Shown piece by piece: positions 20,134 to 29,248 of a DNA stretch of 64,000 nt. The stretch is taken from NCBI RefSeq assembly GCF_000332075.2, contig NZ_KI966369.1:18888-82887 (forward strand), given 5' to 3'. Position 1 is the first letter of the stretch. Each line of letters opens with the position of its first letter. Both the position numbers and the translations under genes were made by a program. The notes under the pieces are model-generated. The model was given only the letters and a program-made list of their open reading frames with translations. It was not told the DNA's origin and made no database searches. Origin of the DNA: Synechocystis sp. PCC 7509. GTDB taxonomy: Bacteria > Cyanobacteriota > Cyanobacteriia > Cyanobacteriales > Chroococcidiopsidaceae.

Positions 20134-20253
20134 CCTGATAGGATAACTTTTTTTATTCTAGCTACAGACTTGCAGTACAAGGCTGGAGAAACCCCCGTAA
20201 TAAAAATTGTAAAAGTCGTGTAAACATTTGCAGAATAACAGCTTGGGTTGAAC

Positions 20254-20772
20254 ATGAATGGTAATCTTACGGGAAAGAAAGAAGCACTTTATTATCTGTT
20301 TCAAAGACTATTACTAACACCAGTTTCAACCGATAAAGATTGGGGAGGCGCTAATGTTGTGATAACTTCTCGTCAAGTTAACAGAGCAAGCAGTAGCTTT
20401 TATTCCCAGCTAAGATACGTTGTTAGTGCTGACGCAAAGGAATTGAGTTGGCTTTTCTGCCAACTTCAGGATATTTTTTTAGGATTGTACGACAGTACGT
20501 CAGAACTTGAGTTCTTTGGTCGTCTTACAAATACTGCATTGCGTTATCAGAGTATAAGCAAGGACGATGAAAATCAACGGGACTTGCTATTTGCTGTTCT
20601 TCATGAGGCGTTTACTATATTGGATGAGATGGAAAAAGGCACTTTTGAATACTTCCTTGTCTCACCGGGAAATGAGATTGTAGATGATTTTATTGAGCAG
20701 TCCCAAAGGCGTGGGTTTATTAGTATTAGCGAAACGACAAGGTTTTTAGCTGAAAAAGGAATTAAGGCATGA
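20254..20772 (+). CDS. Uncharacterised protein
   Basis: About 172 residues from the ATG at 20254 (a TTG two codons upstream is possible). Soluble, mixed helical composition; no signal peptide, membrane segment or metal motif was seen. The C-terminus (FIEQSQRRGFISISETTRFLAEKG) looks like an ordinary helical tail. I do not recognise a family. It lies between the MetX-like hydrolase and a long intergenic region before the transporter operon. Confidence 0.5.
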   Translation: MNGNLTGKKEALYYLFQRLLLTPVSTDKDWGGANVVITSRQVNRASSSFYSQLRYVVSADAKELSWLFCQLQDIFLGLYDSTSELEFFGRLTNTALRYQSISKDDENQRDLLFAVLHEAFTILDEMEKGTFEYFLVSPGNEIVDDFIEQSQRRGFISISETTRFLAEKGIKA

Positions 20773-21721
20773 TGCTTAAATAAAATTTTGGAGGCAAGAC
20801 TTTTCCCACAGCTCCAGCTTTCCCAAAATTGGGAGGCGATCGCATTAGTTCTAGGGGATTTATTACAAAAGCCTGCATTACCAGCACGGGTCTTCATGTG
20901 CAGTTAATATAGCGTTCTGGTGGAATGCGCTTATGCAAACTAGACCAAGACAGCAGATGGAGTTAGGACTGATTGAAAGGTGGTGATCGCCATTTAATAA
21001 ACAAAACTGTGCTTTATGGTGTACGCCATTTGTTTAGATATTTTTTACTCTACAAAGTTCAAAGTTGTAGAACAAGCACGATCACCAACTCTATAACTTG
21101 CTATTGCAAGCTTTGCATCGTTTATTATCAAACCGCCTGCGAGACTCTTCACACGCACGTTCACGCTAAAAGATAGCCCATATTTGATATAGCACTACCC
21201 AGAAATGCTTGCAGATTTATTTTAATCAGTAAGTAAATATATCAAGCAACAGAACTGAAAAAGTAGTTGAAATAAAGCTTGCCGATAGTATTGCAACCTT
21301 AACTTCAACTGTCAAAGATTGGAAATGCCGCTCTTTGCGTGAGTATGCCTTGAGCATCAAAACTGGTTTGCAACAAGATAAACTCGTAGGCGAACTTATT
21401 AAAGCTCAATTTTTTCAATATAACCAAGATTCGTGCGTGAGCTTTATTTTAATAAGTAATTACTTACGCTTCAATCTCTAGTTCCAATACATTTTACTGC
21501 TTATTTAATAGCTATATTTTTAAAATAAAATTAATATAAATTTATGATTTTACCTAGCATTTTCGCCCATTTTTTTTGAAACATTTGAATTTATAGACTT
21601 ATAAAATAAATGTATAGATTGATTCGTTTTATTTATCAATGGTGTATATCTTCTTACAGATATAGAACTAAAGAGTCTATTAAATAAACTCATGAAAGTA
21701 AATTAGGAATAGAGTTTTACT
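20773..21721. other. Long intergenic region with a palindrome and a degenerate coding relic
   Basis: About 950 AT-rich bases. TCCCAAAATTGGGA at 20821-20834 is a perfect palindrome. A stretch at about 21246-21450 stays open for some 65 codons (EIKLADSIATL, SLREYALSIKTGLQQDKLV) without a start codon and may be a decayed gene. An AT-rich inverted repeat near 21589-21604 precedes the transporter operon. Confidence 0.4.
21589..21606. promoter_or_regulatory. Candidate operator upstream of the transporter operon
   Basis: The inverted repeat TTATA-GACT-TATAA within ATTTATAGACTTATAAAA lies about 130 bases before the transporter start. A related ATTTATA/TATAAAT repeat lies in the LysR-fusion/flavoprotein intergenic region, so both could be sites for that regulator. 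This is inference from shape only. Confidence 0.3.
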
Positions 21722-23218
21722 ATGAATAAGCAGCAGATTTATCCGAGAGGTTTAACGTATGGCTTGCTGTTGATATGCCTAGGGTTTGTAAGTGCTTGTA
21801 GCGAAACTTCAGCTAATAATTCAGGTAATACTGCTAATAAAAAAGTAATTCGGATTGCGATCGCAACTCAAGATCAAACAATTAACACGGCTACTGGTGG
21901 CTCAGTTATTCGAGAGGAAAAACTACTCGAAAAATATTTACCTAAAACTGGAAAGTATGCAAATGTTGAATACAACATCGAGTGGTCGAGCTACACATCT
22001 GGACCGCCAATTACTAACAAAATGCTGGCAAATCAAATTGATATCGGCATGATGGGCGATTTCCCGGCAACTATCAATATGACTACGTTTCAAAAAAAGG
22101 GAAATGGAGTTAAAACACTCTATATTGCTACTTTAGGCTATAGCCCCAATGGAGCCGGAAACGCCGTATTAGTTCCTAAAGATAGCCCAGTAAAGACACT
22201 AGCAGATTTGAAAGGAAAAGAAGTTTCTGTTCCTTTTGGTTCGGCGGCTCATGGGATGTTACTTAAAGCCTTAAAAAAAGAAGGGGTTAATCCAGAAAAA
22301 GATTTAACTTTAGTCAGCCAAGCACCAGAGGTAGGAGGAAGCAATTTAAAAACGAAGCAAATTGCGGCTCATGCTAATTTTGTTCCCTTTGGTGAATTAT
22401 TTGCCTATAGAGGTTTCGCTAGAAAAATATTTGATGGCGCTCAAACTGGAACTCCGACATTTCACGGGGTTTTAGTGCGTTCGGATTTTGCTAAGGAAAA
22501 TCCTGAAATAGTTACGGCTTATCTTAAAGCGCTGCTGACTGCAAATCAAATGTTTCAAGAACAACCAGAAGCACTCGCCACTAAGGTAGAAAAATGGTCT
22601 GGTGTAGAACGGGAAGTAGTGTATATGTTTTTGGGTCCTTCGGGATTGCAGCAATTGAATCCGGCGATCGCTCAAGTTAATTTTGAGGCGCTCAAAAATA
22701 GTGTTGTTACCTTAAAGCAGTTAGGTAAGTTAGATAATAGCGTTAATCCTGAAGATGTGACTAAATGGGCTGATGACAGCTATTTACGTCAAGCTATGCA
22801 AGAAATGGAACTTGACTATGACAAAGTAGCTAAGGCGGAGGCGTTAGCAATTGGCGGGGAAGATGCTCAAACTAAGGAAAAAATTGCTAACCCCAAAATG
22901 GCGGCTCAAGTTTGGCTAGAAAGCGAAGATAAAGTCATGAGTTTTGCTTCAATTCCTAACATGATGGCGATGCTGCAAAAGCTCAAAGCAGAAGGCAAAG
23001 AGACTAAGGGCGCTGTATTCGTCCACGACCGCGCTCGCGGTTGGAAGCTATTTGCAGAAAATTCTTTTTTTGTCCAAAACGGTAAGGAAATTTCGGCTTT
23101 TTTAACCGAAAAAGAGGCTCAGGCGTTTGCTAATAAATCGGGGGCGAAAGTTGCAAATTTTCAAGGACTCCAGCAATCTGTAGCTCAAAAAATGCCTGTA
23201 TTAATAGGAGCGAATTGA
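21722..23218 (+). CDS. ABC transporter substrate-binding lipoprotein with C-terminal NosL-like domain
   Basis: 498 residues. The signal peptide ends in lipobox FVSAC with Cys26, so it is a lipoprotein on the outer face of the inner membrane. Residues about 40-330 match the nitrate/sulfonate/taurine-binding (NMT1/SsuA) family: DIGMMGDFPA, VPFGSAAHGMLLKAL, NFVPFGELFAYRG. Residues about 395-490 form an extra module (AAQVWLESEDKVMSFASI, FVHDRARGWKLFAENSFFV, EAQAFANKSGAKVANF) resembling NosL-type domains. This fusion is unusual. The gene leads an operon with permease and ATPase (gaps of 1 base and about 23 bases). Confidence 0.85.
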   Translation: MNKQQIYPRGLTYGLLLICLGFVSACSETSANNSGNTANKKVIRIAIATQDQTINTATGGSVIREEKLLEKYLPKTGKYANVEYNIEWSSYTSGPPITNKMLANQIDIGMMGDFPATINMTTFQKKGNGVKTLYIATLGYSPNGAGNAVLVPKDSPVKTLADLKGKEVSVPFGSAAHGMLLKALKKEGVNPEKDLTLVSQAPEVGGSNLKTKQIAAHANFVPFGELFAYRGFARKIFDGAQTGTPTFHGVLVRSDFAKENPEIVTAYLKALLTANQMFQEQPEALATKVEKWSGVEREVVYMFLGPSGLQQLNPAIAQVNFEALKNSVVTLKQLGKLDNSVNPEDVTKWADDSYLRQAMQEMELDYDKVAKAEALAIGGEDAQTKEKIANPKMAAQVWLESEDKVMSFASIPNMMAMLQKLKAEGKETKGAVFVHDRARGWKLFAENSFFVQNGKEISAFLTEKEAQAFANKSGAKVANFQGLQQSVAQKMPVLIGAN

Positions 23219-23219
23219 T

Positions 23220-24083
23220 ATGGCTACATCAACAAAAACTTTGCGTTCTCTATTAGGCAGCTTGACAGCGATTGCCAAACGCAAACAAGGCGACCACCCA
23301 AGGAAGAAATTGCTCAACCCCCAAACCTTTAGACGCGGTTTGTCACTATTGCTATTTTTCGGTATTTGGCAACTACTATGTCATACCAAGTTCAACTTTT
23401 TCATCAATTTTGAAAACGTACCTTCTCCGGTGGAAGTTGTCGGCGCTACCGTAGATTTTGTTAAGAGTAATCCCACTAAGCACATTCAATCCAGTGCATT
23501 TAGAGTTCTAACGGGCTTTGCAACGGCGGCGGTATTGGGTATTAGTTTGGGAATTGCGATCGGTTGGTTTCAAAAAATTGAGGACTTAATCTTTCTCCCT
23601 TTAGAAATATTAAGACCAATTCCGGCGGTTGCTTGGATACCTTTAGCAATTTTGATGTTTCCTAATGCGGAAGCTGGGATGATTTACTTAACTTTTGTTG
23701 GTGCTTTCTTCCCGATTTTGATCAGCACAATTCGCGGTGTAGAAAGTACAGATTTATTACTGTTGCGAGTTGGTCAGTCTTTGGGCGCGAAGCAGTGGCA
23801 TATTTTTAAAGATATCGTCGTTCCTGGAGCGATGCCCAGTATTGCTAGTGGTTTAGTAATTGGCATGGGTAACTCTTGGTTTTGCTTAGTCACGGCGGAA
23901 ATATTAGCAGGTAGGTACGGCGTGGGTTACATCACCTGGGAATCTTATGTTACGTCCAACTACCCGCCAATTGTGATGGGGATGTTGTTGATTGGTTTGA
24001 TGGGTGCATTTAGTGCTTACGCTGTTGATCGCCTAACTTGTTTACTCATGCCTTGGCGAATTACGAAAAAGAAAAGCGTTTAA
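23220..24083 (+). CDS. ABC transporter permease, nitrate/sulfonate/taurine class
   Basis: 287 residues with about six membrane segments and the permease EAA-type loop (LLLRVGQSLGAKQWHIFKDIVVPGAMPSI). It begins two bases after the binding-protein stop, so translation is likely coupled. The family (SsuC/TauC/NrtB) forms the membrane channel. Ligand class follows the binding protein and cannot be settled by sequence alone. Confidence 0.9.
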   Translation: MATSTKTLRSLLGSLTAIAKRKQGDHPRKKLLNPQTFRRGLSLLLFFGIWQLLCHTKFNFFINFENVPSPVEVVGATVDFVKSNPTKHIQSSAFRVLTGFATAAVLGISLGIAIGWFQKIEDLIFLPLEILRPIPAVAWIPLAILMFPNAEAGMIYLTFVGAFFPILISTIRGVESTDLLLLRVGQSLGAKQWHIFKDIVVPGAMPSIASGLVIGMGNSWFCLVTAEILAGRYGVGYITWESYVTSNYPPIVMGMLLIGLMGAFSAYAVDRLTCLLMPWRITKKKSV

Positions 24084-24106
24084 GGTTGCTCGGAGGTTTA
24101 AATATT

Positions 24107-24925
24107 GTGGCAGTAGTGGTAGAAAAGAACCTAGTACAGAGGGTTAGAGGCTTTGTAGAAGTAGAAGATTTGTCAGTTTCCTTCAAACGCAAAGGGCATT
24201 GCGTTCAGGTGTTGGATTCGGTGAATTTTAAGATAACTCCTGGTGAATTTGTTTGTCTGTTGGGTCCGTCAGGGTGTGGTAAGTCAACGATTTTAAATGC
24301 GATTGCTGGATTTATTCAGCCTACTAGCGGTTTTGTTTTTGTTAATAAGCGTCATGTCAATGCCCCTAGTGCCGATCGCGGTTTTGTTTTCCAGCAATAC
24401 TCTTTATTACCCTGGAAGACAACTTTTGAAAATGTTGAGTTTGGATTAAAAATTAAGGGAAGGCCCAATGCAGAACGACGGGAATTAGTAGATTACTATC
24501 TCAACTTAGTTGGCTTATCTAAGCATCGTCATTCCTATCCGCATCAACTTTCTGGCGGAATGCAACAACGGGCAAGTATTGTCAGAGCTTTAGTCAATTC
24601 TCCCTCAGTTCTGCTTATGGACGAACCATTTGCTGCTTTAGATGCTCAAACAAGACACATGATGCAGGAACTTTTGCTATCAATTTGGAGCGACTTAAAA
24701 ACAACGGTGATTTTTGTCACTCACGACATTGAAGAAGCCTTGTTTTTAAGCGATCGCATTTTTGTTATGGGGGTAAATCCAGGCAGAATTAAGCAGCAAA
24801 TAAATGTCACTTTAGCGCGTCCCCGTCATGTAGATAGTATAGTTTCACCCGACTTTATCGCCCTTAACCGTCAGGTATTTGAGTTAATTCGTGAGGAAAC
24901 TCTTAAAAGTATGGAAGTTGAATAG
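24107..24925 (+). CDS. ABC transporter ATP-binding protein
   Basis: About 272 residues from a GTG at 24107 with GGAGG ten bases upstream; the longer frame from 24038 would begin inside the permease gene. Walker A is LLGPSGCGKST (near 50), the signature LSGGMQQR, Walker B VLLMDEPFAALD and the switch His in FVTHDIEEA. It is the SsuB/TauB/NrtD type. Its start lies 23 bases after the permease stop in the same operon. Confidence 0.92.
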   Translation: MAVVVEKNLVQRVRGFVEVEDLSVSFKRKGHCVQVLDSVNFKITPGEFVCLLGPSGCGKSTILNAIAGFIQPTSGFVFVNKRHVNAPSADRGFVFQQYSLLPWKTTFENVEFGLKIKGRPNAERRELVDYYLNLVGLSKHRHSYPHQLSGGMQQRASIVRALVNSPSVLLMDEPFAALDAQTRHMMQELLLSIWSDLKTTVIFVTHDIEEALFLSDRIFVMGVNPGRIKQQINVTLARPRHVDSIVSPDFIALNRQVFELIREETLKSMEVE

Positions 24926-25085
24926 TTAAAGTGCATGGGCGTGTTATGCCACCACTAATCCTTACTGCAACACCAACACCAACTAAGCTTACTACTGATG
25001 TGCCTGTATATAAGCTCTTAGCAATCAATCTGTGAGGGTTATTACTTCGTGATTTGCAATATAGTTTTTAGCTATACGGCTGCTC

Positions 25086-27044
25086 TTATATATGAACTCT
25101 TTGCAAAAATTCTGATTGAATCCAGCGATCGAGGTTGATTGTTTTTAAGCTTTCGTTACCGGGAATGAGACTAAGCTGGGCAATATGTCCCCTAATCCAG
25201 TCGGGACGAATTGTGACTTCCGAAAAAAAGCGCTCTGGCTGATTTTTGTAGTAGTTGGTGCTAAGTAGGCGGGAAATTATTTCGCTATCTAGATTTGACC
25301 ACTGGCTAATTAGGGAAAGTGCAGAGGGCGTAGTTGCATACCAATATTGGGCTGCACTCAAAGCTCTGAGGTAGGCGATCGCAATTTCTGGATGCTGCTC
25401 TGCTAGGGAGGCGCTCACAACTACACCATAAAAAGCAGGTAGGATATTTGGATTATTGCCTTGCAAGTACCGAAACCTTCCTTGGTTATAAGCAATATCA
25501 TGAAAAGGGGCAAAGTGGGCGTAGCCATCGGCTACGGTGGGAGAGCCAAAGGGATGAGCAATATCTGAATTTTCTAGCGCCGCCAACTTAACTTCCGTCA
25601 GGATGTTGGCAAAATTCAGACTCCGCATTACCATTCCGTGAGCAGACGAACTAAATGGTACAGCAATAGTTCTCCCCCGCAAGTCTTCGATGCTTTGAAT
25701 TTTGGACTCGTTTGGCACAATTACAGCATTGCAAGAGCCATCGGGATTTGTAGAAACAAAGCTAACTAAGCGCGTTTGTTTTGTTTCGCCTTGCTGTACG
25801 GCGCTAAGTAATAAAGGATAGTCGCCCAAAATACCTATATCTAGCTCCCCAGAATGTAACCCTTGAACGATGGGCGCTCCGGTAGAATAATCACGCCAGC
25901 GAGTTTGATATTGAGTAGAACTGTAGCGTCCGGTTTTTGGTAAAAAGTGTTCTAGCAAGCCCAAGCGTTGAATTATCAACCCCGCCGTTACCGTTGTAAT
26001 AGTGCTGTTTTGAATCCCAATCGACAAATTCAGTGTTTCTGGGCGTTGAGGGGTAGAACGAAGAACCAGATTAGGCGATCGCCAGCGTATAGGTTTCGGT
26101 TGAACTTCGGCTTGCTGACTTTCTAGCAAAGCGACAAACTTTTGCACCGGGTTTGAACTACGCCGCGCTGTTTGTTTCTCTGCTTGGGCGATCGCGCTCT
26201 GGTTTAAGCGTCGAGGTTGTAGCACAAAAATGTTGCTGGATAAGGCAAATTCTTGAAGCGGAATTGCAGTTAATTTTCTTGATTGGCATTCAGTTGTAAA
26301 TTCTAAATTAGAGGCAAAACCTAGATAATTTCCTTGGGTGATAAAGGTTCGCATCAAAGCGGCAGTTTCTACTATCTCTACGGAAAAGTCATCAAAACTT
26401 AATCCCAATTCGTGCAAGCGAGATTCAAAAACTAAGCGACTAGGAGTACCCGCAGGTAGCATTACCCAAGGCTCTTTTTTTAGTTCTTGCAAGCTCAACC
26501 AATTTTTTTTAGCTAAGACGTGACTTGAAGTAACAAGCAAGCGATAGTCAATGGAAGAAATCGCTCTTGCGAATACTTCATCAAATTCAGAGCAATCAAT
26601 GTCTGAAATGCCTACGTCAATCTGGCTGCTCGTTAAAGCCCGATACAAAAATTCTGCCGATTCAAATACTATATATTGCGTTGTAATGCCTGGATACTGT
26701 TGGCGATATTTGAAGATAATTTCTGGCAACCATTCACTCGCAATAGCTGCCGTACAACCTATTTTAAAATGACCAAGTTTTCCTTTTTTAATCTCTTCAA
26801 TTTTTGCTAAGAGTTGATTTTCTGCTTCAACTAATCTATATCCTTCTTCATACAAAAAAGCTCCTACTTCTGTTAGCTGAATTTTGCGTCCTAATCGATA
26901 AAAAAGCGGCGTTTTTAATTCAGCTTCTAAAGTTTTTATTTTAACGCTAACCGCAGGTTGAGTAAGGTTCAAAGCGTCGGCGGCTTCTGTAAAGCTTAAA
27001 TTTCTTGCCACTTCCAAGAACGCCTTAACTTGATTAATTTCCAC
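25086..27044 (-). CDS. LysR regulator fused to an NMT1/SsuA-type solute-binding domain
   Basis: 652 residues, about twice the normal LysR length. Residues 1-60 are the winged HTH (QVKAFLEVARNLSFTEAADA) and about 90-295 the usual LysR effector domain. From about 325 to the end it matches the periplasmic solute-binding family: FLPKTGRYSSTQYQTRW, LDIGILGDYPL, VPFSSSAHGMVMRSL, YAHFAPFHDIAYNQGRFRYL. The same blocks occur in the lipoprotein at 21722 (FLPKTG counterpart LPKTGKY, VPFGSAAHGML). There is no signal peptide, so the binding domain is cytoplasmic. I infer that it senses the imported ligand. It is divergent from the flavoprotein gene and convergent with the transporter operon. Confidence 0.88.
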   Translation of the reverse strand: MEINQVKAFLEVARNLSFTEAADALNLTQPAVSVKIKTLEAELKTPLFYRLGRKIQLTEVGAFLYEEGYRLVEAENQLLAKIEEIKKGKLGHFKIGCTAAIASEWLPEIIFKYRQQYPGITTQYIVFESAEFLYRALTSSQIDVGISDIDCSEFDEVFARAISSIDYRLLVTSSHVLAKKNWLSLQELKKEPWVMLPAGTPSRLVFESRLHELGLSFDDFSVEIVETAALMRTFITQGNYLGFASNLEFTTECQSRKLTAIPLQEFALSSNIFVLQPRRLNQSAIAQAEKQTARRSSNPVQKFVALLESQQAEVQPKPIRWRSPNLVLRSTPQRPETLNLSIGIQNSTITTVTAGLIIQRLGLLEHFLPKTGRYSSTQYQTRWRDYSTGAPIVQGLHSGELDIGILGDYPLLLSAVQQGETKQTRLVSFVSTNPDGSCNAVIVPNESKIQSIEDLRGRTIAVPFSSSAHGMVMRSLNFANILTEVKLAALENSDIAHPFGSPTVADGYAHFAPFHDIAYNQGRFRYLQGNNPNILPAFYGVVVSASLAEQHPEIAIAYLRALSAAQYWYATTPSALSLISQWSNLDSEIISRLLSTNYYKNQPERFFSEVTIRPDWIRGHIAQLSLIPGNESLKTINLDRWIQSEFLQRVHI

Positions 27045-27073
27045 AATAATTAGCTCCGTAAGCTTCTAAAAAC

Positions 27074-27104
27074 ATTTATAAAAATATTTTATGATTCTAT
27101 AAAT
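27074..27104. promoter_or_regulatory. Candidate operator between the LysR-SBP gene and the flavoprotein gene
   Basis: ATTTATA at 27074-27080 and TATAAAT at 27098-27104 form a perfect spaced inverted repeat 30 bases upstream of the regulator start. It suits LysR autoregulation and control of the divergent flavoprotein gene. Inference only. Confidence 0.35.
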
Positions 27105-27251
27105 AACGGGCATGAAAGTCAGTATTGTCTGTTACAAAATAGTCTTGTATTTAACTAAACAGTTCATTAGTATAGAAAAAGCAAAAACAACTTGTAATTA
27201 TTTTTTTGGCATCTTTAAAAGTTTTTCACAGCAGCAAAAAGGGGTAAAGAA

Positions 27252-28955
27252 GTGAATACTCAATGGATGAAGACCGATGTTTTAATTGTTGGTGGTGGAA
27301 CTGCTGGGACAATGGCAGCAATTAAAGCAAAACAAGCAAATCCCCAAGGCGATGTCCTGATTTTAGAAAAAGCAAATATTCGCCGCAGTGGAGCGATCGC
27401 AATGGGAATGGACGGCGTAAATACTGCTGTTATTCCTGGTAATTCTACCCCTGAACAGTATGTCCGCGAAATCACTATTTCTAACGACGGTATCCTTAAT
27501 CAAAAAGCAGTTTATCAAACTGGAAAACTAGGTTTTGAGGTCATTCAAGAGCTTGAAAGTTGGGGCGTAAAGTTTCAAAAAGATGCTCAAGGCGACTACG
27601 ACTTAAAGCAGGTGCATCGAGTTGGTAAATACGTTTTACCCATGCCAGAAGGTAAAGACCTCAAGCAGATTTTGACTAGACAAGTAAAACGACATAAAGC
27701 CAGAGTTACAAACCGAGTAATGGCTACCCGCGTTTTGGTTAAAGATGGACGAGCGATCGGTGCAGTAGGTTTTGACGTGCGAAACGGTGATTTTGTTGTT
27801 ATTCAAGCAAAAGCTGTTGTTCTGTGTACAGGAGCTTCAGGAAGGCTAGGTTTACCCGCTTCTGGCTACCTCTACGGAACTTATGAAAACCCCACCAATG
27901 CTGGAGATGGCTACTCAATGGCTTATCATGCTGGGGCAGAACTTACAAATATTGAGTGCTTCCAAATCAACCCATTAATTAAAGACTATAACGGGCCTGC
28001 CTGCGCCTATGTTGCTAGTCCTTTCGGTGCTTATACTGCCAATGCAGAAGGCAATCGCTTTATTAGTTGCGACTACTGGAGCGGTCAAATGATGCTGGAA
28101 GTATGGAAGGAACTAAATTCTGGTAAAGGGCCTGTCCAACTCAAAATGACTCATTTAGACGAAGATACTATCGCCGAAATTGAAACCATCCTGTGGGCAA
28201 ACGAGCGACCTAGTAGAGGGCGATTCCATGAAGGTAGAGGTGAAAACTACCGCACTCATGGAGTGGAGATGAATATTTCAGAAATTGGCTTATGTAGCGG
28301 TCACAGCGCGTCAGGAGTCTGGGTAAACGAAAAGGGAGAAACTACAGTTCCCGGACTATATGCCGCCGGAGATATGGCAAGCGTTCCTCACAATTACATG
28401 ATTGGCGCGTTTGTATTTGGTCGTTTGGCGGGTACAAATGCCGTAGATTACATTACTGACTTAGAACATCTCGAACCCGATGCAGAGTTTTTAGAGGTAG
28501 AAAAGACACGTATATATGCGCCGATGACTCGACCAAATGGTGTTCCCCACACCCAAGTAGAGTATAAGTTGCGTCGCTTGGTCAACGATTATCTCCAACC
28601 ACCAAAAGTAGATAACAAAATGAAAATTGGGTTGCGTAACTTTGAGCGCTACCAAGAAACCTTAGATTTAATGGGTGCAAGAGATCCTCATGAATTGATG
28701 CGCTGCATGGAAGTTCACTTTATTCGTGACTGTGCAGAAATGGCTGCAAGAGCCTCGTTATATCGAAAAGAAAGCCGTTGGGGACTATATCATTATCGCG
28801 TGGAATATCCAGAGAAAAACAACGAAGAATGGTTTTGTCACGTCAATTTAAAAAAAGATTCATCAGGAGAAATGTTTTTATTCAAACGCCCTATAGAGCC
28901 TTACATCGTTAACGTTGATATCGAAAAAGAAGTCTATGACGTAGCAGTACGTTAA
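27252..28955 (+). CDS. AprA / fumarate-reductase-like FAD flavoprotein
   Basis: 567 residues. The FAD Rossmann motif VGGGTAG is at 13-19. The family region RRSGAIAMGMDGVNTA has Arg-Arg-Ser-Gly where succinate dehydrogenases carry the covalent-FAD histidine, so FAD is probably non-covalent as in adenylylsulfate reductase AprA. Also seen are GHSASGVWV and VPGLYAAGDMASVPHNYMIGAFVFGRLAG. A GTG start follows GGGGTAAAG. The next gene encodes a two-cluster ferredoxin, the arrangement of AprA-AprB. Whether it acts on APS/sulfite or another substrate is not known; it is shorter than true AprA, which exceeds 600 residues. Confidence 0.85.
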   Translation: MNTQWMKTDVLIVGGGTAGTMAAIKAKQANPQGDVLILEKANIRRSGAIAMGMDGVNTAVIPGNSTPEQYVREITISNDGILNQKAVYQTGKLGFEVIQELESWGVKFQKDAQGDYDLKQVHRVGKYVLPMPEGKDLKQILTRQVKRHKARVTNRVMATRVLVKDGRAIGAVGFDVRNGDFVVIQAKAVVLCTGASGRLGLPASGYLYGTYENPTNAGDGYSMAYHAGAELTNIECFQINPLIKDYNGPACAYVASPFGAYTANAEGNRFISCDYWSGQMMLEVWKELNSGKGPVQLKMTHLDEDTIAEIETILWANERPSRGRFHEGRGENYRTHGVEMNISEIGLCSGHSASGVWVNEKGETTVPGLYAAGDMASVPHNYMIGAFVFGRLAGTNAVDYITDLEHLEPDAEFLEVEKTRIYAPMTRPNGVPHTQVEYKLRRLVNDYLQPPKVDNKMKIGLRNFERYQETLDLMGARDPHELMRCMEVHFIRDCAEMAARASLYRKESRWGLYHYRVEYPEKNNEEWFCHVNLKKDSSGEMFLFKRPIEPYIVNVDIEKEVYDVAVR

Positions 28956-29010
28956 CAATGTAGAGACGCTGCTAACGTCTAATTAACAATCGCCAAAAAG
29001 GATGAATTTT

Positions 29011-29238
29011 ATGGCATTAACAACGCAAAGAGTAGATGTTCCCGTAATCGTAGACGAATCAAAGTGTCTAGAAAAGTGTACCGCCTGTATAGAAGTGTGT
29101 CCCTTGGATGTGCTAGCAAAAAATCCTGAGACGGGCAAAGCTTATATGAAATACGACGAGTGCTGGTTTTGCTTACCGTGTGAAAAGGAATGCCCCACTA
29201 ACGCGATTACTGTGCAAATTCCATTTTTACTACGATAA
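29011..29238 (+). CDS. Two-[4Fe-4S] ferredoxin, AprB-like partner
   Basis: About 75 residues from the ATG at 29011, which has AAGGA eight bases upstream; an ATG three codons earlier overlaps that site. Two cysteine sets are seen: KCLEKCTACIEVCP and CWFCLPCEKECP. Each matches a low-potential [4Fe-4S] cluster ligand pattern. It likely moves electrons to or from the adjacent flavoprotein. The gap to the flavoprotein is 55 bases and to the next gene 10 bases, so one operon is likely. Confidence 0.9.
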   Translation: MALTTQRVDVPVIVDESKCLEKCTACIEVCPLDVLAKNPETGKAYMKYDECWFCLPCEKECPTNAITVQIPFLLR

Positions 29239-29248
29239 GGAGTTATCA

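Noticed and set aside
20973-21176. 67-residue open frame
   Set aside because: It has low-complexity, cysteine-scattered translation and no ribosome site or family resemblance.
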